Of a stretch of DNA of 64,000 bases, positions 32,818 to 40,969 are shown in pieces (the first letter of the stretch is position 1; each line of letters begins with the position of its first letter). This stretch comes from JAFALK01 sp036500605. GTDB lineage: Bacteria > Pseudomonadota > Gammaproteobacteria > Burkholderiales > Burkholderiaceae_C. Position numbers and translations under genes: made by a program. The notes below the pieces were generated by a model, which did no database searches, was not told the DNA's origin, and saw only the letters and a program-made list of their open reading frames with translations. The stretch spans positions 47,771-111,770 of the forward strand of contig DASYBU010000035.1 of NCBI GenBank assembly GCA_036500605.1. Direction: 5' to 3'.

Positions 32818-34776
32818 TCAGGGCTTCAGATAGCGATCGAACCAGGCCAGCGTCCTGCGCTCGATGTCTTCCCGCGTCTTCGGCCCGCGCAAGGCATGGC
32901 CTTCGCCGGGATAGAGCACGGTCAGCGCCGGCACGCCGAGGATCTGCAAGGCGCGGCCGAACTCGAGGGTTTGCGCGGCCGGGCATTCGATATCGGCCTC
33001 GCCCACAAAGCTGAAGGTCGGGGTCTTGACCTTGCGGATGAAGTTGATCGGCGAGGACTTGGCGTAGACCGCCGGGTCGTCGTAGACGCTGGCGCCGAAG
33101 TACGGAATCATCCATTCGTTGATGCCGTTCTGCCCGTAGTACGACTGCCAGTTCGCGAGGCCCGCGCCAGCCACGGCCGCCTTGAAGCGCGTGGTCTGCG
33201 TCACCGCCCACATGGTCATGTAGCCGCCGTAGCTGTGGCCCGTGATGCCCAGCCGCTCGGGGTCAATGCCCGCTTGCTGGATGGCGGCGTCCACACCGCT
33301 CAGGATGTCGCGCAGGTCGGCGCCACCGAAATCCTTGGCATTGGCCTGCGTGAAGGCCTCGCCCTGGCCGAAGCTGCCGCGCGGGTTCGGATAGAAGATG
33401 GCGTAGCCGCGCTCCAGCAAGGCGTGCGTGCTGTCGCCGGCATTGATGAAGCGTGGGCGTGCCACGCCGGCCGGGCCACCGTGTATCTCCACAATCATCG
33501 GGCGCTTGCCGGTGCTGCCTGTGCCGGAGGTTGCGGAGGCGGCGGCAGGCAAGACCAACCAGCCCTGAATGTCGAAGCCCTCGTTGTGCCACTTCAGGCT
33601 GCGCACGACAAAGGCGTGGGTCAGACCCGAGTTGCGATGGGTCAGCGCCTTCAAGCTGCGCTCATCGCTCACGAAGATCTCGGGCGCGTGGTTGAAGTCC
33701 TGCATCACGCCGGCTTCGACCGTGCTCTTGCCCGAGGCTGCGCTGATGTCGCGCAGCGGCGCTGCGCCCGACCAGATCGCTTGGCCGGCGCCGGGCGCTG
33801 TGGCTATGCCGAAGTCCACACGCTGGGACAGGTCGGCGGCAAGCACGCTGGCCATCAGGTGACCGTCGGAACGCCAGTTGATGTCGGTGACCGAGGCGTG
33901 CTGCTGAGCCGTCAGGTTCTGCGCCGCGCCGCCTTCGAGGGGCAGCAGGTAGATGTCGCCGCCGGTGGAACCAAAGTCGCTCATCAGGCCGACGATCATC
34001 GCCACACGGCGACCATCCGGCGAGACACGCGGCGTGGCCAGTTGCTCGCGCGCCGTCTGCGGCGTGTACAGGATCCGATCACTTTGGCCGTTAGCGGCAA
34101 AGGCGTGGAGCTTGGCGATCCACCAGTTGCGGTCGCCATCGCCTTGCGCGGCGGTGCCGACGTAGCCGCTGCCGTCGGGCAGGCCGTCAAACTCATAGAC
34201 GTACAAGCCGGCCGGTGAGATCCAGCGCAGGGCCCTGGCACCGGGTTCCAGCACAGCCAGGCGCTGAACAGGACTCTCCGCATCGATGTCGCCGGTCAGC
34301 GGCGAGCCGGCCTCCACTGCGCCCACTTCCTTGGTGGCGCCGGGCGTAGCCAGCATGGCGAGCGTTCCGTTGGCGCTGTAGTGCAGGCCCTTGAGCGTGC
34401 CGTCAAACGCCAGCGTTTGTTCGAGATGGCCGCCGTTCGCGTCGACGCGGTAGACGGAGCGTGCATGCGAGCCCGGCGTGCGCAAGGCGAAGCTCAGGTG
34501 CTGCGCATCCGCAGTCCAGGCCAGCGCGCTGGGCCAGCATTCGGGCACCGCGCCGCATGGCAGGCGCACGGAAATTTCCGAGCGGCCGTCGAGCGAGCGG
34601 ATCATCAACTCGCGCACCACGGGTGAGCCGCCTGCGGGCGGCGCATCACCTTCGACCGAGGCCATCATCCGGCCATCGGGCGAGACAGCCAATTCCTGGT
34701 AGGCCCGTTGCGCGGGCAAGGCCGTCGCCGTCATGGCGGTCAACAATGCCGCAGCACCCATCAGAAACGATCGCAT
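32818..34776 (-). CDS. S9-family (prolyl oligopeptidase-type) serine peptidase, exported
   Basis: This 652-residue protein has a signal peptide (MRSFLMGAAALLTAMTATALPA). An N-terminal beta-propeller (about 25-400, with repeated DGRxMAS/ISPDGRRVAMI blades) precedes an alpha/beta-hydrolase domain with the nucleophile GHSYGGYMTMW, the Asp in VGEADIECP and the His in GEGHALRG. This is the acylaminoacyl-peptidase/dipeptidyl-peptidase layout. It is probably periplasmic and cleaves short peptides. It sits downstream of speD on the same strand (47-base gap) and may be partly co-transcribed with it. Confidence 0.92.
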   Translation of the reverse strand: MRSFLMGAAALLTAMTATALPAQRAYQELAVSPDGRMMASVEGDAPPAGGSPVVRELMIRSLDGRSEISVRLPCGAVPECWPSALAWTADAQHLSFALRTPGSHARSVYRVDANGGHLEQTLAFDGTLKGLHYSANGTLAMLATPGATKEVGAVEAGSPLTGDIDAESPVQRLAVLEPGARALRWISPAGLYVYEFDGLPDGSGYVGTAAQGDGDRNWWIAKLHAFAANGQSDRILYTPQTAREQLATPRVSPDGRRVAMIVGLMSDFGSTGGDIYLLPLEGGAAQNLTAQQHASVTDINWRSDGHLMASVLAADLSQRVDFGIATAPGAGQAIWSGAAPLRDISAASGKSTVEAGVMQDFNHAPEIFVSDERSLKALTHRNSGLTHAFVVRSLKWHNEGFDIQGWLVLPAAASATSGTGSTGKRPMIVEIHGGPAGVARPRFINAGDSTHALLERGYAIFYPNPRGSFGQGEAFTQANAKDFGGADLRDILSGVDAAIQQAGIDPERLGITGHSYGGYMTMWAVTQTTRFKAAVAGAGLANWQSYYGQNGINEWMIPYFGASVYDDPAVYAKSSPINFIRKVKTPTFSFVGEADIECPAAQTLEFGRALQILGVPALTVLYPGEGHALRGPKTREDIERRTLAWFDRYLKP

Positions 34777-34823
34777 CGCACCCCTCTCAAGGATATGGAG
34801 GCGATGACTCTAGCAGCGCAAGC

Positions 34824-35198
34824 TCAGCGTCCGCGGACCAGTTGTTGGCGATCCATCACGGTCGGCCTGAAGGCCTCGCTCAAGGCCAGCAGCAATTGCT
34901 CGGCCTTCGAACTGTTGTCCTGCCCCAGGTTGCAGACGTAGACATCGAGCGTCACGGCGCTCAGCTCGGGCCAGGTGTGCACGGCCAGATGCGATTCCGC
35001 CAGCAGCACGACGCCGGTGATACCGCCCTGCGATTGCTCCGGGGCTGGCGTGAAACGATGAAAAAGTTCGCCCACTGCGGCCAGCCCCGCGGCTTTGACG
35101 CTGCTGATGCAGAGCGTGCGCAGAGCGTCCGGCTCGTGCATCAAGGGCTGGCTGGCGTCGCAGCCTCGCAGGTCAGCGGTCAGGTGCAGGCCCTTCAT
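34824..35198 (-). CDS. speD: S-adenosylmethionine decarboxylase proenzyme SpeD (class 1B)
   Basis: SpeD self-cleaves to give a pyruvoyl group and makes decarboxylated AdoMet, the aminopropyl donor for polyamine synthesis. The 124-residue protein has the cleavage site E68-S69-H70 (LLAESHLAVHTWPE) and the conserved Cys89 (LDVYVCNLG). The length is that of the short class 1B enzymes. Its start overlaps the GNAT gene by four bases. It is the only SpeD in the window and the natural supplier for the membrane aminopropyltransferase at 25990-27570, although it lies 7 kb away on the opposite strand, in the tail of the thrC-moeA-moaD operon. Confidence 0.93.
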   Translation of the reverse strand: MKGLHLTADLRGCDASQPLMHEPDALRTLCISSVKAAGLAAVGELFHRFTPAPEQSQGGITGVVLLAESHLAVHTWPELSAVTLDVYVCNLGQDNSSKAEQLLLALSEAFRPTVMDRQQLVRGR

Positions 35199-35761
35199 GT
35201 CGGCTTCGCATTCGCTTCAAAGTACAGCATGTCAAACCACTGGCCGTGCAGCTGAAAACTGCGCTTGGAATGCCCGAACTGCTCGAAGCCGTTGGCCTTG
35301 AGCGCGCCGATGGAGCCAAGATTTTCGGGGCGGGCGTGAGCTTCCAGGCGCATCAGCGCCAACTCGCCAAAAGCGCGTTGCGTGATGAGCTGCACGGCGG
35401 CCTTCGCGATGCCGCGGCCGTTGAAATCAGCGCCGATCCGGTAACCGAGCGAGGCCGATTGCCAGTGCGTGCGCCTGAGCTGCGAAAGGTTGATGCGCCC
35501 GACCAGCACCTCGTGCTCCCGGATCAGGAACTGATAACCGCGATCTTCAGCGGACTCTCGTTCGGCGGCTTCGATGGCCCGGGCGATGCCTTCGCGCGAG
35601 TAGTAGTCGGGTGAGCGTGCGTTGATCCAGATCTCGAAGAAGGCACGGTTTGCCTGCTCGAAGGCCAACAGCGGGTCGACGTCTTCAAGCCGCAGCGGAT
35701 CCAGACGCAGATCGGGCACCGGCTTCACATCAACCGCCGGTGACCGGCGGGAAAAAAGCAA
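35195..35761 (-). CDS. RimJ/RimL-type GNAT N-acetyltransferase
   Basis: This is a GNAT of up to 188 residues with the RimJ/RimL pattern: LRLDPLRLEDVDPLLAF at the start, LGYRIGADFNGRGIAKAAVQL as the acetyl-CoA loop (motif A), and LEAHARPENLGSIGALKANGF. Substrates of such enzymes are N-terminal Ala/Ser residues, antibiotics or small amines. The start is uncertain: ATG 35761 overlaps moaD by 32 bases, while GTG at 35728, right after the moaD stop, gives 177 residues. It overlaps speD by four bases, so acetylation of a polyamine or polyamine-modified product is conceivable, but this is inference only. Confidence 0.85.
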   Translation of the reverse strand: MLFSRRSPAVDVKPVPDLRLDPLRLEDVDPLLAFEQANRAFFEIWINARSPDYYSREGIARAIEAAERESAEDRGYQFLIREHEVLVGRINLSQLRRTHWQSASLGYRIGADFNGRGIAKAAVQLITQRAFGELALMRLEAHARPENLGSIGALKANGFEQFGHSKRSFQLHGQWFDMLYFEANAKPT

Positions 35762-35978
35762 CTTCGGCGCCGTCGGGAACCGGCGTGTCTTCGGCGCACA
35801 TCTGCTGGTTGAGGGCGCAGCGCAAGGCGCGCTCGCGGCTCAATGCCGCGTGTGCGCCGCCCTGCCCGATCAACTCATCGCGCAGCTGCGCCAGCGTGAG
35901 CCCCGCGCGCCATTCACGCGTCTCGGAAGGCCCGAGCTTCTCGCGCAGCGAGGCGAAATAGCGCACGCTGATCGTCAC
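35730..35978 (-). CDS. moaD: Molybdopterin synthase sulfur-carrier subunit MoaD
   Basis: MoaD is an 82-residue ubiquitin-fold protein whose C-terminal GG is adenylated and thiocarboxylated before it donates sulfur in the MoaE complex. The sequence shows ISVRYFASLREKLG at the start and ends FFPPVTGG. The start overlaps the moeA stop by four bases. Its partner moaE is 19 kb away, an unusual separation. Confidence 0.95.
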   Translation of the reverse strand: MTISVRYFASLREKLGPSETREWRAGLTLAQLRDELIGQGGAHAALSRERALRCALNQQMCAEDTPVPDGAEVAFFPPVTGG

Positions 35979-37159
35979 GACAGCAGTTCCGAGAAAGGCA
36001 GGAACTGGACCGTATCACCGGCCGCGATGGTCTGGCCGGCCGGCGTGTCCACCAGGCCATCACCCCAGACCGCCGAGGTGAGCACGCCCGAGCCCTGGTT
36101 GGCGTAGCGGTCGAGCCCGCCCTGCGCGTTGAGCCGCGCGCGCAGGAACTCGCGGCGCTTGTCGGGCTTACCCCAGGTGAAATCGGCGCGCAAGGCGTAG
36201 CGGCGTGGGGCCAACTCCGTCGCACCTTGCAGGCGCAGGATCACCGGGCGGACCAGCATCAGGAAGGTGACGAAGCTGGAGACCGGGTTGCCCGGCAGTC
36301 CCACGAAATAAGCGTTAGCGACCTTGCCAAAAGCCAAGGGCTTGCCGGGCTTGAGCGCGATCTGCCAGAGGTCGAGCGAGCCTTCGGCCTGCACGGCCGG
36401 GCGCAGGTGGTCTTCCTCGCCGACCGACACGCCACCCGAGGTGATGATCAGATCGGCGCGGCTCGCGGCCTCGCGCAAGGCCGCACGCGTGGCATCGAGC
36501 TTGTCGGGCACGATGCCCAGATCGACGACCTCGCAACCCAGGCCCTGCAAGAGCCCGTGCAGCATGTAGCGGTTGGAGTTGTAGATCGAGCCGGGCTTCA
36601 GCGGTTCGCCAGGCATGACGAGTTCGTCGCCGGTCGAGAACAGTGCCACGCGCGGGCGCTTGGCGACCTTGAGCTTGGCCGCGCCGACTGCGGCCGCCAT
36701 GCCCAAAGCCGCAGCATCGAGCTTGTGGCCGGTCGCAAGCACGGTGCTGCCGCGCTGCACGTCCTCGCCACGCAGGCGGATGTGCTGGCCGCTGTTCACC
36801 TCGCCGGTGATGCGGATGGCATCGCCCTCGACTTCGCAGAACTCCTGCATCACCACGGCATCCGCGCCAGCGGGGATCTGCGCGCCGGTGAAGATGCGCG
36901 CGGCCGTGCCGGGCTTCAATTCGGTGCCGACAACGCCCGCAGGAATGCGCTGGCTGATGGGCAGGAGCTGGCCGATATCGGCCGCGCGGACCGCGTAGCC
37001 GTCCATCGCCGAGTTGTCGGCCGGCGGCACGTCGAGCAATGACACGACGTCCTGCATCAGCACGCGGCCCAAGGCTTGCGCAGTCGGCAGTTCCTCGCTC
37101 GCGCCAAGCGGCGCGGTCGATTCGATCAGGCGCGCCAGCGCTTCGTCAAAGCTCAACAT
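35975..37159 (-). CDS. moeA: Molybdopterin molybdenumtransferase MoeA
   Basis: MoeA inserts molybdate into adenylated molybdopterin. I start at ATG 37159 (MLSFDEALARL), which overlaps thrC by 14 bases; an ATG nine codons earlier would overlap by 41. Family motifs are PPADNSAMDGYAVRAADI, RIFTGAQIPAGADAVVMQE, the GDELVMPGE loop and LPGNPVSSFVTF. The 394-residue length is normal. It is the middle gene of the thrC-moeA-moaD string. Confidence 0.96.
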   Translation of the reverse strand: MLSFDEALARLIESTAPLGASEELPTAQALGRVLMQDVVSLLDVPPADNSAMDGYAVRAADIGQLLPISQRIPAGVVGTELKPGTAARIFTGAQIPAGADAVVMQEFCEVEGDAIRITGEVNSGQHIRLRGEDVQRGSTVLATGHKLDAAALGMAAAVGAAKLKVAKRPRVALFSTGDELVMPGEPLKPGSIYNSNRYMLHGLLQGLGCEVVDLGIVPDKLDATRAALREAASRADLIITSGGVSVGEEDHLRPAVQAEGSLDLWQIALKPGKPLAFGKVANAYFVGLPGNPVSSFVTFLMLVRPVILRLQGATELAPRRYALRADFTWGKPDKRREFLRARLNAQGGLDRYANQGSGVLTSAVWGDGLVDTPAGQTIAAGDTVQFLPFSELLS

Positions 37160-38543
37160 GGCGGGCAATGTACTGTTTGATGGCATCCGCGTCGACCGGC
37201 ATCACCTCGAAGCGCTTGGGCAGCGCCTCGATGTTCTCCAGGCCGTGCGGGCGCGGGGGCTGGATGCCGACGGCTTCGACGATGGTGTCCGCGAACTTGG
37301 CGGGCAAGGCGGTCTCCAGCACGATCATGGGCACACCCGGTTGACGTCGTTCCAGCGCGACCTTGAGGCCGTCGGCCGTGTGCGTGTCGATCAGCAAGCC
37401 ATGCTTCTCGTGGCAGAGGCGGATCGTCGCGAGACGGTCGGCATGCGTGGAGCGGCCCGAGACAAAACCGAAGCCGGCAATGCGGGCCTTCTCATCCGCA
37501 GTCAGCGTGAACGTGCCGTTAGCGAACAGCGCCTTGGTGCGCGCGCCGTCGCGGCCGAGCAAGTCAAACACGAAGCGCTCGAAGTTGCTGGCCTTGGAAA
37601 TATCCATCGAGGGGCTCGACGTCTCGTGCGTGTGCTCAGCGCCGCGCGGTGCGTACGTGCCCGTCTTGAAGAACTCGTCGAGCACGTCGTTCTCGTTGGT
37701 CGCCACCACGAGTTGCGCAATCGGCAAGCCCATCATGCGCGCCACATGGCCCGCGCAGACGTTGCCGAAATTGCCCGAAGGCACGGTGAAGCTGACCTTC
37801 TCGGCATTCGACTTCGTGGCCTGGAAGTAGCCGGCGAAGTAGTACACGACCTGGGCCAGCAGGCGCGCCCAGTTGATCGAGTTGACCGTGCCGATGCGGT
37901 ACTTGCGCTTGAAGCCCAGGTCGTTCGAGGTGGCCTTGACGATGTCCTGGCAATCGTCGAACACGCCTTGCACGGCGATGTTGTGGATGTTGGCGTCCTG
38001 CAGGCTGAACATCTGCGCCTGCTGGAAGGGGCTCATGCGGCCGTGTGGCGAGAGCATGAAGACGTTGACGCCCTTCTTGCCGCGCATCGCGTACTCAGCG
38101 GCGCTGCCGGTGTCGCCGCTGGTGGCGCCCAGGATGTTGAGCGTCTGGCCGCGGCGGCCCAGTTCGTACTCGAACAACTGGCCGAGCAACTGCATGGCCA
38201 TGTCCTTGAAGGCCAGCGTCGGGCCGTTGGACAGGGCTTCGAGGGCAATTCCGTCGGCTAAAGGCTTGAGCGGCGTGATCTCGGGCGTGCCGAAAATCTC
38301 GGCCGTGTACGTGCGCCGCGTGATCGCATGCAGGTCTTCAGCCGGGATGTCGTCGATGTAGAGGCTGAGGATCTCAAACGCCAGATCGGCGTAGGCCAGA
38401 CCGCGCCATTTCGTCAGCGTCGCATCGTCGATCTTCGGATAGCTGGTCGGCAGGTACAGACCGCCGTCGGGCGCGAGGCCTTCGAGCAGGATGTCGCAGA
38501 AGTGGCGCGGCGTCGAATCACCGCGGGTGGAGAGGTAGAGCAT
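37146..38543 (-). CDS. thrC: Threonine synthase ThrC
   Basis: ThrC turns O-phosphohomoserine into threonine with pyridoxal phosphate. The 465-residue protein shows MLYLSTRG at the start, GPTLAFKDMAMQLL with the PLP Lys, ILGATSGDTGSAAEYAMRGK, and TVPSGNFGNVCAGHVARMMG. This is the longer bacterial/fungal type. Its substrate pathway partner hom lies 3.8 kb upstream on the same strand, separated by a toxin-antitoxin pair and an ATPase/TPR pair. The start is only 13 bases after the vapC stop and has no Shine-Dalgarno sequence. Confidence 0.97.
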   Translation of the reverse strand: MLYLSTRGDSTPRHFCDILLEGLAPDGGLYLPTSYPKIDDATLTKWRGLAYADLAFEILSLYIDDIPAEDLHAITRRTYTAEIFGTPEITPLKPLADGIALEALSNGPTLAFKDMAMQLLGQLFEYELGRRGQTLNILGATSGDTGSAAEYAMRGKKGVNVFMLSPHGRMSPFQQAQMFSLQDANIHNIAVQGVFDDCQDIVKATSNDLGFKRKYRIGTVNSINWARLLAQVVYYFAGYFQATKSNAEKVSFTVPSGNFGNVCAGHVARMMGLPIAQLVVATNENDVLDEFFKTGTYAPRGAEHTHETSSPSMDISKASNFERFVFDLLGRDGARTKALFANGTFTLTADEKARIAGFGFVSGRSTHADRLATIRLCHEKHGLLIDTHTADGLKVALERRQPGVPMIVLETALPAKFADTIVEAVGIQPPRPHGLENIEALPKRFEVMPVDADAIKQYIARHVEL

Positions 38544-38556
38544 GTTTGTGATTGTT

Positions 38557-38970
38557 TCAGGACCAGGGATTCACAAGCTCAATGCCCGTGTCCTGGAAAT
38601 GTCGAATGTTGCGGGTGACCAGGGCGAGTCGATGAACGCTGGCGGTCGCGGCAAGAATCAGGTCGAGGTCTTCCTGTGAGCGACCTATCGCCTGCACGGA
38701 GGCCCGCAGGCTACCGTATCGACGCAGGATGGCCTCATCGGCCACCAGAATGCGAGCACTGAACTGGGCGCCGATGCCCTCGAACCAATGCTGGAGGAGG
38801 TTGCGGGTGCGCCCGGACGGCAATCTTTCGACGCCGAACTGGAGCTCGCCGATGCTGATGACCGATACCGCCGACTCCGCAGAGTGGCGAGAAAGCCAGT
38901 CCAGCACGCCAGGGTCCGGCTTCTTGCGCACCAACTCGGAGAGCGCACAGGTGTCCAGCAGCCAATGCAC
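38557..38970 (-). CDS. VapC/FitB-type PIN-domain toxin
   Basis: This 137-residue PIN protein has WLLDTCALSELVRKKPD at the start, the first catalytic Asp at residue 6. SVISIGELQFGVERLP (Glu), SQEDLDLILAATASVHRLALVTRN (Asp) and FQDTGIELVNPW follow, exactly the FitB-like order. It is predicted to be an RNase toxin; the target is unknown. It follows the Phd-like antitoxin by three bases and precedes thrC by 13. Confidence 0.92.
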   Translation of the reverse strand: MHWLLDTCALSELVRKKPDPGVLDWLSRHSAESAVSVISIGELQFGVERLPSGRTRNLLQHWFEGIGAQFSARILVADEAILRRYGSLRASVQAIGRSQEDLDLILAATASVHRLALVTRNIRHFQDTGIELVNPWS

Positions 38971-38973
38971 CCG

Positions 38974-39231
38974 TCAGCGCTCGTCAAATGGAGAATGCTT
39001 GCGGCTACGCCGCTTTGGCAACTCCAAACCGTGGTCGAGCACGCGCGGCGCGCTGAGCAGAAAAGCCGCAAAGCCGTCGTCGGGGGTGGCCCGCTCGGAG
39101 CTTCCTACAGCCACGACGCGCACCACCGCCTTGCCGTGCCGCGTCACGATTTGCGGGCCTTGCTCAATGGCGCGGTCGATGAGCTCGCTGAAGCGACTCT
39201 TGGCTTCCTGCACTTGCCAGACATCTTCCAT
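38974..39231 (-). CDS. Phd/YefM-family antitoxin
   Basis: This 85-residue protein from ATG 39231, behind GGAGG, begins MEDVWQVQEAKSRFSELIDR and continues GPQIVTRHGKAVVRVVAV, the Phd/YefM DNA-binding fold. The C-terminal tail (LELPKRRSRKHSPFDER) is the toxin-neutralising part. The longer open frame upstream lacks similarity. Paired with the PIN toxin downstream, it forms a Phd-VapC module. A perfect TATAAT and short repeats lie just upstream. Confidence 0.9.
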   Translation of the reverse strand: MEDVWQVQEAKSRFSELIDRAIEQGPQIVTRHGKAVVRVVAVGSSERATPDDGFAAFLLSAPRVLDHGLELPKRRSRKHSPFDER

Positions 39232-39241
39232 GCGGCCTCCG

Positions 39242-39268
39242 ATTCTGTCCAGAATGACTAGAATTATA
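39242..39268 (-). promoter_or_regulatory. Promoter and candidate operator of the Phd-VapC pair
   Basis: On the minus strand TATAAT (39268-39263) lies about 30 bases before the antitoxin ATG. It overlaps repeats ATTCT-N4-AGAAT-N4-AGAAT (39242-39264), an inverted plus a direct repeat, as expected for an autoregulated toxin-antitoxin promoter. No good -35 is seen. Confidence 0.55.
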
Positions 39269-39283
39269 GTCCGCACCCGCGCA

Positions 39284-40969
39284 TCAACGAGCGGGAGGGT
39301 CTCGCGATTGCAGAGCCAGGATCTCTTGCTGTCGCTGCGCAAAACCCTCGCGCGCATGCTCGCTCGTCGCCGCATCGAGCAACTTTTCATTCAGTTGCGC
39401 CGCTTCAGCGATGAGGCTTTCTGCAGGCCCGCCTGGACTGGACAATTTCGCCGATCGCAGCAGGCCCTTCACCAAATCATCCAGCACCAACGGTGCATCG
39501 CCCTGCATGTCGCGCAGGGTACGTCGCAGATCGAGACTTTCACCATAGCTCACCGAGGCTGCATCCTCATGGCCCAGGCTGCGCTCCGCATCTCCCATTC
39601 TTTGCAAGACAGTCGCCACGTCGCGCAGGGCCTGCGCCGTGTCGCCGACGGTCGCTCGCACGTCGCGCCGCAAACCAAGGCTCTCGCCATAGGCCTCCAG
39701 CGCATCCACGGTCTCGCCCCGATCGTGCAACACGTCGCCCAGTTTGTTCAAGGAAACGGACAGGTCGCGCAAAACCTGTGGGCTATCACCCAGGTCGGCG
39801 CGCAGTTGGCGGCGCAAGGCGAGGCTTTGACGGCAATGCACCAAAGCCTCGTCAAGTTGGCCCAGATCGCCCAGCACCGTTGCGATCTTGTTGTGGACCA
39901 CAGTCAGGTCGCGCAGAATTTGAGGGCTGTCACCCAGACTCGCTCGCAGTTGACGCCGCAGCGTCAAAGCCTCCGAATAAGCCAGCAAGGCAGACTCCGA
40001 GGATCCCATGCGACGCAAGGCATCGCCGAATCGATTCAAGGAGACAGACAGGCCGCGCAGAACATCGGGACTGTCACCCAGGATTTCGCGCAGATTGCGC
40101 CGCAGTTCCAGCCCCTCGCGATAGGACTCCAGCGCAGCCTCATATTGCCCGTCGCGCCGCTGGACATCGCCCAGGCCATTCAATGCAATGGCGAGGTCGC
40201 GCAACACCTGAGCGCGGTCACCTTGTTCCAAGCGAACCTTGCGCATGCGTGTGACGGCGTCGCCTGCGGCGGCCTGAGCGGCGTACGAATCGCCTGAAGC
40301 CTGCGCGGCCAGCGACCAATTGCTCAAGGAATGGACAAGTTCGATCTGGTCCGCCAGGCTGCCACTCTGTTCCACACGTTCGTGAGCCCCCGCCAAGCTC
40401 TGCGAGGCGGCCTGCATGGAAGGCACGTCCAGCATCTCGTGCTCGCCCAGGTCGAGCAGGGTCGACAGCGACATGCTTGGCTGGGACTCAGCCAACAATG
40501 TCGCCGTGAAAGACCGTACATGCCAAAGATCAGGAGCCTCCGTGTATACACGGTCGGCCCAGGCAAGCGGCAGACACAGCACCAGGGCTTGGCCGTAGTC
40601 CTGCTGCAGCCATGAACGCGCCTCGTTCAGCCGGGCAAGACAGCTCGCCCGTGCCAACTCCCATTCATCATCACCGTCAAAATCTGCCGCCGTGAGCTCA
40701 AGCCAGACCAAGGCGTCTCGGCCCGATGCTGCTTGCGCGAAGGTGGCAAGCGTGCCGAAAACGTCGGCAAGCACGTCGCTTCCCCGTCTCGGATTGAGCC
40801 CTATGACCGGATCGCCGCGGCCCGTCCAGGTCTCGTCGACCGACTGACGCACTTCGCGGAGGGCCACGCTCGAATCGCTGAAGAGTACGCACAGACGGAA
40901 ACCCTCGGTCCATTCCAGATGCACGCGCATCTCGCGCCAAGCTGCGTCTGGCGTCAGGGTCTGGCTCAC
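39284..40969 (-). CDS. Tetratricopeptide-repeat protein, partner of the upstream ATPase
   Basis: In this 561-residue protein, residues 1-195 form a non-TPR domain with LVWLELTAADFDGDDEWELARA, CLARLNEARSWLQQDYGQALVL and APDLWHVRSFTATLLAE. I have seen such sequences at the start of TPR proteins linked to STAND-type NTPases. From about 200 to 520 there are at least six tandem TPR-like units of 48 residues with a repeated LRR-LRA-LGDSPQ-LRDL pattern, so close to identical that recent repeat expansion is likely. The gene overlaps the ATPase by four bases. The TPR array is a plausible sensor or effector scaffold. It is not a housekeeping gene, and lies within the block between hom and thrC. Confidence 0.82.
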   Translation of the reverse strand: MSQTLTPDAAWREMRVHLEWTEGFRLCVLFSDSSVALREVRQSVDETWTGRGDPVIGLNPRRGSDVLADVFGTLATFAQAASGRDALVWLELTAADFDGDDEWELARASCLARLNEARSWLQQDYGQALVLCLPLAWADRVYTEAPDLWHVRSFTATLLAESQPSMSLSTLLDLGEHEMLDVPSMQAASQSLAGAHERVEQSGSLADQIELVHSLSNWSLAAQASGDSYAAQAAAGDAVTRMRKVRLEQGDRAQVLRDLAIALNGLGDVQRRDGQYEAALESYREGLELRRNLREILGDSPDVLRGLSVSLNRFGDALRRMGSSESALLAYSEALTLRRQLRASLGDSPQILRDLTVVHNKIATVLGDLGQLDEALVHCRQSLALRRQLRADLGDSPQVLRDLSVSLNKLGDVLHDRGETVDALEAYGESLGLRRDVRATVGDTAQALRDVATVLQRMGDAERSLGHEDAASVSYGESLDLRRTLRDMQGDAPLVLDDLVKGLLRSAKLSSPGGPAESLIAEAAQLNEKLLDAATSEHAREGFAQRQQEILALQSRDPPAR

